This document shows positions 54,831 through 64,000 of a stretch of DNA of 64,000 nucleotides, piece by piece. The DNA comes from JADJPO01 sp963825645 (lineage in GTDB: Bacteria > Actinomycetota > Actinomycetes > Actinomycetales > Kineosporiaceae): the NCBI GenBank assembly GCA_963825645.1, contig CAWGTT010000002.1, positions 310,001 to 374,000 of the forward strand, in the 5' to 3' direction. The notes beneath the pieces are model-generated. The model made no database searches. It was not told the DNA's origin and saw only the letters and a program-made list of their open reading frames with translations. Position 1 is the stretch's first letter, and every line of letters begins with the position of its first letter. The translations under genes and the position numbers were made by a program.

Positions 54831-57323
54831 TCGCCCGTGAGGGCGTGGTAGGCGGCACTCACCGGGGCCACCGTCACCCCTGAGGCGACGATTTGGTCAA
54901 GGTGCGCGGTGAGACTGCTGGCGGAGATGTCGTCGTTGCTCCGGACGGTGCCGACGCCGTGGTAGGTGAAGATCACCCAGCTTCCCTCCGCCCGGGCCTG
55001 GTCGGCGGCGGCGCGGATCTGGCTGGCCGTCGTCGAAGTGTGCACGTAGAAGGTGCGCAAGCGGTACATCGGGGTGTCATAGGTGTAGTTGAACCCGCCC
55101 TCGGTGCTGCGGCAGGTGGCGAAGAACTGCGCGGCGACGGTCGTCACGGTGCTGTTGTAGGAGCCGTAGGGGTAGGCGCACGCGGTTGGGGTGACCCCGA
55201 CCTGGCCGCGCAGCACGTTCTGGGTGTCGCTGAACTCCTGGGCGACCTGGCTGGAAGACAGGTTGGCCAGGTTGGCGTGGTCCCAGGTGTGATTGCCGAT
55301 CTCGTTCCCGGCGTTCGCGAGAGCACGCACCTGGCTGGCGTTCATGTAGTCGTCACCCCAGGTGAGGGCGTCACCGATGACGTAGAACGACCCCTTCAGA
55401 TTGCGGGCATTCAGGGCCGGCAGGGCGTAGTCGTACTGGCCAAGCCGGCCGTCGTCGAACGCGAGGCTGGCGAAGCCGCGATCCGTCGGAACCGTGGTGG
55501 GCGTGGGGGTCGGGGTCGTGCTCGGGGTCGGCGAGGTGGACGGCGACGGTGAGGTGCCTGTGCCCCCGGCGAGGGAGTAGTCGTCGGTCTGCAGGCTGCC
55601 GGGGCTGTAGATGATGTGGAAGATGACCACGCGGGCGGTGTTCGCCGGGGTGGTGAAGGTAGCGGTGGCCTGGGTCCAGGACGAGGCGGCCGGGAGGTTC
55701 TTGAGCCACTTGACGGTGGAGGTGCCGTCGGCGGCGAGGAACTGGACGTCGAGCTCGGTGGGGACGTCGGCGGTGTAGTAGTCGCTGTAGGTGTAGGTCG
55801 TGTTCGGGGACACCGTGACGGCGTTGTTCATCCACTTGGCGTCACCGGAGCTGTGGGCGGTCATGGTGACCTTGAGGCTGTGCGAGCCGGTGTGGCCCGT
55901 GGGCTCCCAGCTGAACGACGCCGTGTTGGTGCCCCACTTGTTCGTCGTCCACCCCGTCGGAGCGCTACCGCTGCCGCTCTCCACCGACGGGTTCGGCATC
56001 AGGTTGCCCGGGACCGGGGTCGGCGACGTGGTCGGCGTCGGGGTCGGCGTCGGCGAGCCGGTCGGCGAGGTGCTCGGGGTCGGCGAGGTGCTCGGGGTCG
56101 GCGAGGTGGACGGAGCGGGGGGACGGAGACGGTGAGGTCGACGGAGACGGTGAGGTCGACGGAGACGGTGAGGTGCCTGTGCCCCCGGCGAGGGAGTAGT
56201 CGTCGGTCTGCAGGCTGCCGGGGCTGTAGATGATGTGGAAGATGACCACGCGGGCGGTGTTCGCCGGGGTGGTGAAGGTAGCGGTGGCCTGGGTCCAGGA
56301 CGAGGCGGCCGGGAGGTTCTTGAGCCACTTGACGGTGGAGGTGCCGTCGGCGGCGAGGAACTGGACGTCGAGCTCGGTGGGGACGTCGGCGGTGTAGTAG
56401 TCGCTGTAGGTGTAGGTCGTGTTCGGGGACACCGTGACGGCGTTGTTCATCCACTTGGCGTCACCGGAGCTGTGGGCGGTCATGGTGACCTTGAGGCTGT
56501 GCGAGCCGGTGTGGCCCGTGGGCTCCCAGCTGAACGACGCCGTGTTGGTGCCCCACTTGTTCGTCGTCCACCCCGTCGGAGCGCTACCGCTGCCGCTCTC
56601 CACCGACGGGTTCGGCATCAGGTTGCCCGGGACCGGGGTCGGCGACGTGGTCGGCGTCGGGGTCGGCGTCGGCGAGCCGGTCGGCGAGGTGCTCGGAGTC
56701 GGCGAGGTGCTCGGGGTCGGCGAGGTGGACGGAGACGGTGAGGTCGACGGAGACGGTGAGGTGCCTGTGCCCCCGGCGAGGGAGTAGTCGTCGGTCTGCA
56801 GGCTGCCGGGGCTGTAGATGATGTGGAAGATGACCACGCGGGCGGTGTTCGCCGGGGTGGTGAAGGTAGCGGTGGCCTGGGTCCAGGACGAGGCGGCCGG
56901 GAGGTTCTTGAGCCACTTGACGGTGGAGGTGCCGTCGGCGGCGAGGAACTGGACGTCGAGCTCGGTGGGGACGTCGGCGGTGTAGTAGTCGCTGTAGGTG
57001 TAGGTCGTGTTCGGGGACACCGTGACGGCGTTGTTCATCCACTTGGCGTCACCGGAGCTGTGGGCGGTCATGGTGACCTTGAGGCTGTGCGAGCCGGTGT
57101 GGCCCGTGGGCTCCCAGCTGAACGACGCCGTGTTGGTGCCCCACTTGTTCGTCGTCCACCCCGTCGGAGCGCTACCGCTGCCGCTCTCCACCGACGGGTT
57201 CGGCATCAGGTTCGTCTCCGCCGCCGCGGAGGGCAGGCTGAGCAGCACGGCCGCCGCCGTGACGGTGGCGGTGACCGTAGCCAGCGCCACTCGGAGTCGA
57301 CGGTCGATCCGTCCGCGGCGCAT
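54827..57323 (-). pseudogene. Secreted polysaccharide deacetylase with three tandem carbohydrate-binding-like repeats, one frameshift
   Basis: Starts at 57323 (MRRGRIDRRLRVALATV) with a signal peptide ending SLPSAAA. Three copies of a ~150-residue beta-sandwich-like domain follow (NLMPNPSVESGSGSAPTGWT, SHSLKVTMTAHSSGDAKWMN, YYTADVPTELDVQFLAADG), separated by Ser-Pro-Thr linkers. The C-terminal catalytic NodB domain has AFDDGRLGQYDYALPAL (metal Asp pair), EIGNHTWDHANLANLS (HxxxH metal site) and AYPYGSY. In the linker between copies two and three a G6 run (56117-56122) breaks the frame; removing or adding bases restores one protein of about 830 residues. It likely acts on peptidoglycan, chitin or another cell-surface glycan. 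Confidence 0.8.
55551..57212 (-). repeat. Three 455-bp near-identical tandem repeats
   Basis: Units at 55551-56005, 56170-56624 and 56758-57212; all three are 455 bp and I found no differences where I compared them. They are separated by linkers built on short units such as GGTGAGGTCGACGGAGAC, which vary in number (about 165 and 134 bp). Such identity implies recent duplication or ongoing gene conversion. It is also a region where short-read assembly may collapse or misplace copies. Confidence 0.9.
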
Positions 57324-57540
57324 TAGGCCCCCAGCATTTGGTCCACTTGAGATCCGGGATTCAGGGTCACCAAACCAGACGCACGGCCCCCGCGTGGCCG
57401 ATCGGGGGAAAAACTGGCGATACGCCCGATGTAGGGGGCAGACCGCTGCGGCGCCGACCGTGGGTCGCGCCTCAGCACGGGAGGGCCGTGTCCGTAGATC
57501 CCAGCCTTCCGGGGCCGATCGGCGCCGCCGGGACTGCGCC

Positions 57541-58540
57541 CTAGATGTGGTCGATCTTCCAGATTTGGCCGCCGAGGGTGGCGACATACGCGGTGTCGCC
57601 GATGATCTCGAAGGAGGTCGGGCGATCGAGGCCCTGGGCGACGGCGACGAACCTGCCGTGGTGGTCGGCGCGCATCAGCAGCCCGGTGCGGGGGTCGGCG
57701 GGGGCGCCGGCGTCCTGGCCGGGGGTGAAGTGGCCCTGCGCCAGACCGTAGAGGGTGTGGTGGCGACCGAGTTCGACGTCGACGAGCAATGGCGCACCCG
57801 AGGTGACCGTTCTCGGCCGGGGGTGGTGGGCGGTGTAGGTGATCGCCTGACCGGTTTCGGGCAGGTGGGGGACGGGGCCGGCCAGGGCCGTGTAGATCCG
57901 TCCACCGCGTAGGTCGAGGCCTGTGGGGACCACGTCGCCGAGGGCGAGCACTTCGGAGATCTGGCCGTTGAGTCGGACCCGCAGGACGCGGTTGTGGTGT
58001 CCGTCGGTGACCAGGAAGCCGTCGCGGTAGGGCTGCATCGCGGACAGCACGCCGGAGGGGATCACGACCTCGGACGTGGATGAGTGGGCGATCGACCAGG
58101 CGCCGATGTCGGCGACAACGGTCCAGGTGTGTGGGCCGGTGTTGCGGTAGAGGCCGACGACGTCGGTGCCGCCGAGGTCGGGGCCGACGTTGGTGACGAT
58201 TGCGTAGGCGGTGTGGCCGAGGAAGGCGATGTCCATGACGCCGCCCACGGGGATGAGCGGGGTGGGCAGTCCGTCGGCGAACGTCGAGACTTCTCCGGTG
58301 TGCAGGTCGACGCGCGAGATGAGGCCCACCTGGCCCTCGGTGACGTACAGCGCTCCATCGGGTCCGATCGTCGTGCCCGACCCGGTCGCACCTGCCAGAC
58401 CGGACGCAAGGAGCGTCGTGGTGGACCTATGTGTCGTGGGCCGTGGCTGTCGAGGCCACGGCAGCGGTGGCCGGGACACTCATCAGGAGCAGTCCCGCCA
58501 ACGCGACCGGGCCGAGTCGTCGACGTCGTGTGCGTGTCAT
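57541..58540 (-). pseudogene. Secreted ScyD/ScyE-like beta-propeller protein, frameshift after signal peptide
   Basis: The ATG at 58540 follows AAGGAGAAGGAG and encodes a signal peptide (RRLGPVALAGLLLMSVPATA, AVAS) that runs into a stop at HDT. One base away the frame continues THRSTTTLLASGLAGATGSG and TTIGPDGALYVTEGQVGLIS, with propeller strands (SRVDLHTGEVSTFADGLP, FLVTDGHHNRVLRVRLNG, PTGLDLRGGRIYTALAGPVP) through to QIWKIDHI. The shift is near 58440. ScyD/E relatives are exported propellers of unclear function, first named in scytonemin clusters. The gene-free 57324-57540 separates it from the deacetylase. Confidence 0.75.
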
Positions 58541-58622
58541 CGGTGAGCTCCTTCTCCTTGTGTGGCCTGGCCGTCGAACCACTTACGGCCAGTGCCGGCT
58601 GGGGCCGAGACGGCGAGCGCGG

Positions 58623-58865
58623 CTACTTCTGCTCCGGGACGGCGAGAGGGGCCAAGGCTCCGTTTCCGGTGAGGTTGTCGCAGCGGACCAACTGGCGACC
58701 GATCCGCTCCAGCGGGCAGTAGGGATAGGTCCGGGCGTGGCTGGTCGTCGCAGGTGCCGGGTCGCCGGGATCTTGGCGGGCCCAGGCGTTCCCAGAGAAG
58801 GCGGGGGCCAGGGCCAGGACGGCGATCGCGACCACCGTGGCGCCCAGGCGGCGTGTGGTGTTCAT
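58623..58865 (-). CDS. Small secreted protein with two cysteines
   Basis: 80 residues from MNTTRRLGATVVAIAVLALA; the signal peptide ends around SGNAWA. The mature ~50 residues include YPYCPLERIGRQLVRCDNLT, where two Cys could form a disulfide. It precedes the ScyD/E-like gene by 82 bases on the same strand and may be co-transcribed with it. No family recognised. The AT-poor 58866-59224 stretch between it and the divergent regulator gene has no gene; presumably both promoters lie there. Confidence 0.6.
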   Translation of the reverse strand: MNTTRRLGATVVAIAVLALAPAFSGNAWARQDPGDPAPATTSHARTYPYCPLERIGRQLVRCDNLTGNGALAPLAVPEQK

Positions 58866-59224
58866 GGTGACCTCGCTGGTCGAAGGGGTAATCGGGATCG
58901 GGGCAGGCTGTGTGTACCGCGGAGCCCTGCGGGTGGCCGAAGCGGTGGCACCGGCCGCGCCTGACGGTGCGACGGTGAGGTTGGTCGGTGCGTCGGCCAG
59001 TGCGACGATCAATGGTGCGAGGAGTTGGCTCCGCTGTGATCCGTCGGTGTGGCGGTGTCGTCGTGTAGGGAACATGCGGGCTTTCCTTGAACGGTTCGGA
59101 AGCGGCCTGGATGGGCTTGGCTCCGTTCCGTTGTGACAGCCACCGGTACCGCGGCGGTGTTCAGCGGTATCACGCCGGTAATTCGCCTGTTGACGTCCCT
59201 GGACGGGGGGTCGACATTCGACCC

Positions 59225-62200
59225 ATGAGCATCGCGGTGCTTGGGTCGCTCGAAGTCGATGGGAGAACATCACCCCTCGGTCTTCGGGACCGCGTTGTCC
59301 TAGAGGCTCTGGCGGTCAGGCCAGGCGTCGTGGTCGGCCGCGATTCGCTCGCTGAGGCCATCTGGGGTGAGAACCCGCCGGCGTCGTGGGCGAAGATCAT
59401 CCAAGGCTGCATCGTGCGCCTGCGCAAGGTGCTGGGCGGCGACGCGATCGAGACCACTCCACACGGCTATCGCCTCCACATGCATGTCGACTACGTCGAC
59501 CACGTTCGGTTCGGGCAACTCATCGGACGTGCTCGTGAGCTACTCGCCCTGGGTGAACCGGAACGGGCCATCTACCTCTTGGGTGAGGCCCTCGGTCTAT
59601 GGCGCGGCGAGCCCTTCATCGAGATCTGCGACTGGGCGCCGGGACGGATCGAGAGGGAGCGGCTGGTCGAGCTGCGACGCGACGCTGAGGATCTTCGGAC
59701 GGAGGCGTTGCTGCGGTGCGGGCGGTTCCACGAGGTGCTCGGGCCCGCTGTTCGCCTGGTCCAGGAAGCTCCGTTCCGCGAGCGGCGATGGGGGCTGCTG
59801 GCGCTGGCGCAGTATCAGGACGGCCGGCAGCGCGACGCGCTGGAGACCCTGCACCGCGCCCGCTGCGTGGTGGTCAACGAGCTTGGACTGGATCCCGGGC
59901 CGGACCTGACCTCCCTCGAGCAGGCCATCCTCCACCAGGACCCTTCATTGGCCGTGACGGCTGCGTTGCCGGAAACGAGCCAGATGTGCCCGTACCTCGG
60001 GCTTTTGGCCTACGGCATCTCTGACGCCTCGGCGTTCTTCGGGCGGGAGGCGGATATCGCTGCATGCCTTGACCGCTTGGACGCCGCGGGAGCCTTGGCC
60101 ATCGTCGGACCCTCCGGGAGCGGTAAGTCATCCCTGGCACGGGCTGGCGTGGCGGCTGCGCTGGAGCGCGACGGCCGTAGGGTGCGCGTGATGACGCCGG
60201 GAGGCCGGCCCCTGGAGCAACTGGCAGGTATGCCGCGCGGTGCGGGCGGCGTCCTGCTGGTCGACCAGTGCGAGGAAGCGCTGGCCATAGGTGAGGACTC
60301 GACGGATCGGGTTGGGTTCTTCGCGGCGATAGCCGACTTCGCCGGATCCGGCCAGCTGATTGTGACCCTTCGTGCGGACCGCCTCGGCGAGGTCTCTGTC
60401 TATCCCGCCTTCGCGCGCCTGGTGGAGCGTGGTCTGTACCTTCTCGGCCCGATGAACGCGCTCGAGCTTGGGCGAGCGATCGAGGGCCCGGCAGAGCAGG
60501 CGGGGCTGCGTCTGGAGCCGGGCCTGGTCGACCTTCTGGTCCGAGAGATCGAAGGGGCGCCTGGCGCACTTCCGCTCCTGTCCCACGTCCTTCGACAGAC
60601 CTGGACGCGGCGCGAGGCAGGCACCCTGACGGTGGCTGGATATCGGGCCACCGGTGGGGTCAGGGAGGCAGTTTCCCAGTCAGCGGAGAGCCTGTTCCGG
60701 GGCCTAACCCGATCCCAGCAGAGCATGCTGCGTGACCTCATGCTGCGACTTGTCATCCCGGACGCCTCGGGTGATCCGGTCCGCACGCGGGTGCCCCACC
60801 GTTCCCTGCCCACTGACGGCGAGCACGAGATGCTCATCGAGGGACTGGTCAGGGCGCGACTGCTCAGCAGCGACGGCGATGCCGTCGAGATCGCCCATGA
60901 GTCGCTCGCCGTCGCCTGGCCACGTCTGCAGTCCTGGCTGGACGACGACGTCGAGGGCCTGCGGATCATGCGGCATCTGTCGGTGGCCGCGGTCAGCTGG
61001 GATGACCTCGGGCGGCCCGACAGCGAGCTGTACCGGGGCGTCCGCCAGGCCAACGCAGAGCAATGGCGCACCACCAGGTCCCCGCTGCTCGCGCCGACAG
61101 AGCGGGACTTCCTCGATGCGTCGGCGGCGCTCGCCGAAGCGACGGCACGCGCCACCGAGCAGCAGGTCCGCCGTGAGCGCCTGGCCAACAGGCGCCTTCG
61201 GATAGGACTTGCCGCCGTCGCAGCGGTCTCCGTCATTGCCATGGTTGCCGGTGTTCTGGCGGTGACCGCGGCGGGCCGCGCGGAGCGTCAGAGCCTGTCC
61301 GCCGATGCCCGCCTGCTGGGGTCGGAGGCGCTGCGCAACACCGACATCGACCGCGCGCTCCTGCTCGCTGTCGCGGCCACCAAACTGGATGACACGCCTG
61401 ACACGCGGAACAACCTGACGTCCGTGCTCGACCGCGCACCCCAACTGATCCATACGGCACGGCGCGAGACGATGCTCTCGATCGCGATGCGGCCCGATGG
61501 GCGGGCCCTGGCCACGGGCGGTCCGATGAGCGGGGTGAGCATCGTCGACCCCGCCACCCTGACCGAGGTCTCCCGCAACGACGACGTGCCGGTGCGCAGG
61601 GTCCAGTTCAGTCCCGACGGCACGCAGCTCGTGGCCGCCGTCAACCCGTGGACGCCTATCGGGGTCCGCCGGATCGACAAGATCCCGCTGCGTCTCCTCG
61701 ACCCCGACACCGCCGCACTGTCGACGGTGCAACTTGGCGGAGTCCCCCCGGGGCGCGTCGTGCACAACTCGTTCCTGTTCAGCACCAACGGCCGCTGGCT
61801 CGCAGCTGCCTTCATCCACCCCACCCAAGCGGACACGAACAGTTCGATCCGAGTCTGGGACACCCAAGACTTCACACGGCCCGTCGCGGCGTTCACGCTG
61901 CCGTACATCGTCGACAACCTCGCGGTGAGCAACGACGGAACGCGAGCGTATGTCGCCGCGGCCGACAACCGTGTCCACGCCCTCGACCTCGCTCGTCAAC
62001 GCGAGATCCGGTCCGCTCCCATCGGCTATCCCGTCGACTATGGCGGGCGGCTCGTCGCGCTGACCCCAGACGGCACGAGCCTTGCCGTGACCCGTGACCG
62101 GACGATCGCCCTGCTCGACCCCGAGCAGCTCTCGGTCCAGAGGGTCATCGCGGAGAACGGGGCCATAGGCGGTGACCTCGCCATCTCCGCGACCGGGGAT

Positions 62201-63424
62201 CAGATCGGCTACGCCGTGGACGGCGTCCTCGTCGTGCGAGCACTCTCGGACCCCGACGCGGGCGGCGTCCGGTACCCCCTCGGTGACACGGTGGCCCCAA
62301 GCGGGATCGCGTTCAGTCCCGGCGGGCGAACGGTCTACACCCCGAGGGGGGACGGGCTGTTGCTGGCGTGGGACACGATCGGGGACCGCCGGTTCGTCCA
62401 CTTGCTGCCCCGTTCCACCCGGCCGGACCCCGCCGACCTCTTCTCCGCGCGGGTCTCCCCGGACGGGCGCACCGTGGCCTACCTCCTCACCGACGGCAAC
62501 GAGTCGTGGGCGGTCCAGTTCCTCGACGTCCCCTCGGGTGCCTGGACCCGCCACAGCCCCTTCGTCCACACGGAGACGTACTTCAACGACATCGCCTGGC
62601 GCCCCGGCAGCACCGAGGTGGCGGTCGTCCAGGGCGACTACACCGTCCGGCGCTTCGATGCCGGTACCGCAACCCTCATCGCCGAGCACACCGTGCCGCA
62701 GGCGCGCGGCGTCCTGGACGCAGTGGGGTACAGCGGAGATGGGTCGCGGCTGCTGATGGGCACGCACGGCGGCTGGGTGCACACCCTCATTACCGTGTCC
62801 GGACGGCCAGTCGGCGAACCCATCCTCGTGGTGGCGGGCGTCCCCGTCCTAGCTCTTGGGGTCAACCGTGACGGCAGCCGCGCATTGACCTCTGTCGGTG
62901 GCAACGTTCAACTGCTTGACCTGTCGACCGGCACCGTCCTGCGCAGGCAGGACATCGGCTTCCAGGCGGCATCGTTCGCCTGGTCCCGCGACATGAGGAC
63001 CGTGGCGGTCAGCGGCAACGACAACACGACCGACACTTCCGGACGGGTTGCGTTGCTCGACCCGCAGACCCTGACGCCCAGGTCGCAATCGGCCGGTCCA
63101 CAGACCGCCGGAGGCTGGTTCGTCGCCTACTCCCCAAACGGCGACCGCTTCGTGACCGCCTCAGCGGGCAGGGTGAGCCTGTGGGAGGCGACTACAGCCC
63201 GCCTCATCGGCTCGCTCCTCGTGGAGGGGGCAGACGGCGCCGGTTTCGCCGCGGACACCAACGACGTCCTCATCGCCTCAACCGTCCCCGAGGTGTCAGC
63301 CTGGGACCCGCGGCCTGAGGCGGCAGTCGAGGCTGCCTGCCGACTGGCGGGGCGCGACCTCACGAAGCAGGAATGGGAGACCTACCTCCCAAACCGTCCC
63401 TACTCCTCGGTTTGCCAGTACTGA
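59225..63424 (+). CDS. SARP-type regulator: wHTH-BTAD, STAND NTPase, membrane helix, WD40 repeats
   Basis: 1,399 residues from ATG 59225. Residues 1-95: OmpR-type winged helix (IAVLGSLEVDGRTSPLG, LAEAIWGENPPASWAKIIQG, LRKVLGGDAIETTPHGYRL). About 97-245: BTAD helices (ERAIYLLGEALGLWRGEPF, QDGRQRDALETLHRARCVVV, NELGLDPGPDL). About 265-600: nSTAND NTPase (CPYLGLLAY ... FFGREADI, Walker A GPSGSGKSS, Walker B GGVLLVDQCEE). About 705-727: a hydrophobic helix (IGLAAVAAVSVIAMVAGVLAV). About 760-1399: WD40-like propeller (MRPDGRALATGG, FSPDGTQLVAAV, AFSPGGRTVY). It presumably senses via the propeller, multimerises with ATP and activates transcription. No biosynthetic cluster is adjacent within the window. 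Confidence 0.92.
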   Translation: MSIAVLGSLEVDGRTSPLGLRDRVVLEALAVRPGVVVGRDSLAEAIWGENPPASWAKIIQGCIVRLRKVLGGDAIETTPHGYRLHMHVDYVDHVRFGQLIGRARELLALGEPERAIYLLGEALGLWRGEPFIEICDWAPGRIERERLVELRRDAEDLRTEALLRCGRFHEVLGPAVRLVQEAPFRERRWGLLALAQYQDGRQRDALETLHRARCVVVNELGLDPGPDLTSLEQAILHQDPSLAVTAALPETSQMCPYLGLLAYGISDASAFFGREADIAACLDRLDAAGALAIVGPSGSGKSSLARAGVAAALERDGRRVRVMTPGGRPLEQLAGMPRGAGGVLLVDQCEEALAIGEDSTDRVGFFAAIADFAGSGQLIVTLRADRLGEVSVYPAFARLVERGLYLLGPMNALELGRAIEGPAEQAGLRLEPGLVDLLVREIEGAPGALPLLSHVLRQTWTRREAGTLTVAGYRATGGVREAVSQSAESLFRGLTRSQQSMLRDLMLRLVIPDASGDPVRTRVPHRSLPTDGEHEMLIEGLVRARLLSSDGDAVEIAHESLAVAWPRLQSWLDDDVEGLRIMRHLSVAAVSWDDLGRPDSELYRGVRQANAEQWRTTRSPLLAPTERDFLDASAALAEATARATEQQVRRERLANRRLRIGLAAVAAVSVIAMVAGVLAVTAAGRAERQSLSADARLLGSEALRNTDIDRALLLAVAATKLDDTPDTRNNLTSVLDRAPQLIHTARRETMLSIAMRPDGRALATGGPMSGVSIVDPATLTEVSRNDDVPVRRVQFSPDGTQLVAAVNPWTPIGVRRIDKIPLRLLDPDTAALSTVQLGGVPPGRVVHNSFLFSTNGRWLAAAFIHPTQADTNSSIRVWDTQDFTRPVAAFTLPYIVDNLAVSNDGTRAYVAAADNRVHALDLARQREIRSAPIGYPVDYGGRLVALTPDGTSLAVTRDRTIALLDPEQLSVQRVIAENGAIGGDLAISATGDQIGYAVDGVLVVRALSDPDAGGVRYPLGDTVAPSGIAFSPGGRTVYTPRGDGLLLAWDTIGDRRFVHLLPRSTRPDPADLFSARVSPDGRTVAYLLTDGNESWAVQFLDVPSGAWTRHSPFVHTETYFNDIAWRPGSTEVAVVQGDYTVRRFDAGTATLIAEHTVPQARGVLDAVGYSGDGSRLLMGTHGGWVHTLITVSGRPVGEPILVVAGVPVLALGVNRDGSRALTSVGGNVQLLDLSTGTVLRRQDIGFQAASFAWSRDMRTVAVSGNDNTTDTSGRVALLDPQTLTPRSQSAGPQTAGGWFVAYSPNGDRFVTASAGRVSLWEATTARLIGSLLVEGADGAGFAADTNDVLIASTVPEVSAWDPRPEAAVEAACRLAGRDLTKQEWETYLPNRPYSSVCQY

Positions 63425-63949
63425 GACGCCTTCCGGGCCCCGAAATTGGCTCACACAGAGCGACCGCTGGCGACCTCAAAGGGGCCGCCCTTCGTTCGAT
63501 AGCCGCGTCTGCCGTGGTCGGCCAGTGATGACGCTAAGGGTGCATCGACCGGTGCCGTCACGTGCGGCTCCGGGGCTGTCGCCCCTGCGGGTGTCGACCG
63601 CTGGGGCTGACCGGGAGCGAGCCGAGGTCACGCGCGAAGCCTGGGCCGGCGTCGTGGGCGAACCGGCGGACGCGGAGCGCGTCGTGGCCCAGCCGTCCCC
63701 GACCCGCTCCAACCATCCACACCCGTCCGGGCCGAATCCGTGTCCACGTCGCGAGCTCGTCCAGAAGAACGTCGGGAACGTGTTCTTCCTGCTGCTTCTG
63801 TTCGGGCTGGCGCTGCCGTTCGAGATCGTCGTGGTGCCGCACCACCAAAAGCAGCCCGTGGACTGCGGGGACCCCTGACCGACCCGTCTCGTTTCGAGTC
63901 ATCCGGGAAGCGGCTCCCGCCTAGCATGGCCGGGACGCGAGGAGGCGCC
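63425..63949. other. Gene-poor stretch between the SARP gene and the right-edge gene
   Basis: The only suggestive frame (plus strand, ending 63878) contains VGNVFFLLLLFGLALPFEIV followed by VPHHQKQPVDCGDP, which would suit a small membrane protein, but no convincing start or ribosome site exists. TAGCAT at 63922-63927 may be the -10 box for the gene starting at 63950. Nothing else is seen. Confidence 0.35.
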
Positions 63950-64000
63950 GTGACCGACGAGACGGACGGCAGGGCCCGAACCAACGGCGGGGAACCACCA
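63950..64000 (+). CDS. Start of an unidentified gene, runs off the window
   Basis: GTG at 63950 is preceded by GGAGG (63941-63945) at 4-5 bases. The 17 visible residues (VTDETDGRARTNGGEPP) are polar and do not identify the family. Confidence 0.55.
   Translation, partial: MTDETDGRARTNGGEPP

Noticed and set aside
55551..57212. CRISPR-like array
   Set aside because: Repeats are 455 bp and code for protein domains, linkers are Ser/Pro/Thr-coding, and no cas gene is present. No CRISPR array was seen anywhere in the window.
60704..62782. A 692-residue minus-strand frame opposite the SARP-WD40 gene
   Set aside because: Antisense shadow with His/Asp/Val-rich composition and no domain; the plus strand has a continuous multi-domain protein.
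59225..63424. Secondary-metabolite cluster marked by the SARP gene
   Set aside because: No PKS, NRPS, terpene or tailoring gene set lies next to it within the window.
63525..63878. Small membrane protein gene
   Set aside because: A hydrophobic stretch exists, but there is no credible start codon with a ribosome site, and the upstream residues look like random GC-rich translation.

Overview
The window is high-GC DNA (roughly 70%, G/C-ending codons) with GGAGG-type ribosome binding sites, frequent GTG starts and 4-base stop/start overlaps. Gene content includes NarL/LuxR two-component systems, a SARP-type regulator with WD40 repeats, YVTN and TolB-like propellers, a MOSC/oxidoreductase fusion and many actinobacterial IS families. 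This points to a soil-type actinomycete (Actinomycetota); I cannot name the genus from sequence alone.

Layout. (1) 1-3 kb: the tail of an IS transposase abuts a 5'-truncated histidine kinase and its response regulator. (2) 3-20.7 kb: a signalling locus. A long minus-strand gene string (17472 down to 3154) encodes kinase, response regulator, receiver-only protein, kinase, kinase, response regulator, two TRAP/DctP-type binding lipoproteins, a secreted S33-type peptidase/hydrolase and a secreted TolB-like propeller, ending at a perfect hairpin. A third binding lipoprotein is divergent from it (17564) and a further kinase is convergent (20667). No TRAP permease gene is present. The kinases are degenerate in complementary ways: two keep the phosphorylatable His but have lost the ATP-binding N and G boxes, and two keep the ATP-binding boxes but have Ala or Asp in place of His. 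A 16-bp inverted repeat, often in tandem pairs 22-23 bp apart, sits in several gaps of this locus. I regard this as the most interesting system in the window: a binding-protein-coupled, possibly trans-phosphorylating split-kinase module. (3) 20.8-26.2 kb: an IS630 element sits directly upstream of two translationally coupled secreted repeat proteins (parallel beta-helix, then a YVTN propeller with paired cysteines).

(4) 26.2-44.1 kb: a probable integrated island bounded by 43-bp identical copies of a tRNA 3' end (26848-26890 and 44068-44110). An integrase remnant lies at the left edge, followed by a pile of decayed IS elements. Cargo includes a disrupted PadR regulator with its palindromic operator, a lactonase-like propeller, a redox/MOSC gene string with an ECF sigma/anti-sigma pair, a toxin-antitoxin-like pair, a carnitine-type acyltransferase and a broken sulfotransferase. 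(5) 44.6-54.8 kb: metabolic hydrolases (alpha/beta hydrolase, beta-lactamase-like, amidase), a saccharopine-dehydrogenase-like protein and a PNPOx-like protein, interleaved with IS, integrase and enzyme fragments. (6) 54.8-58.9 kb: a secreted polysaccharide deacetylase with three 455-bp repeats, a ScyD/ScyE-like protein and a small secreted protein. (7) 59.2-63.4 kb: a 1,399-residue SARP/BTAD-STAND NTPase-TM-WD40 protein. A new gene starts at the right edge.

Caution: at least fifteen genes or remnants contain single frameshifts, and most of those I localised fall in runs of G or C. Some 'pseudogenes' may therefore be sequencing or assembly errors; this is marked gene by gene.
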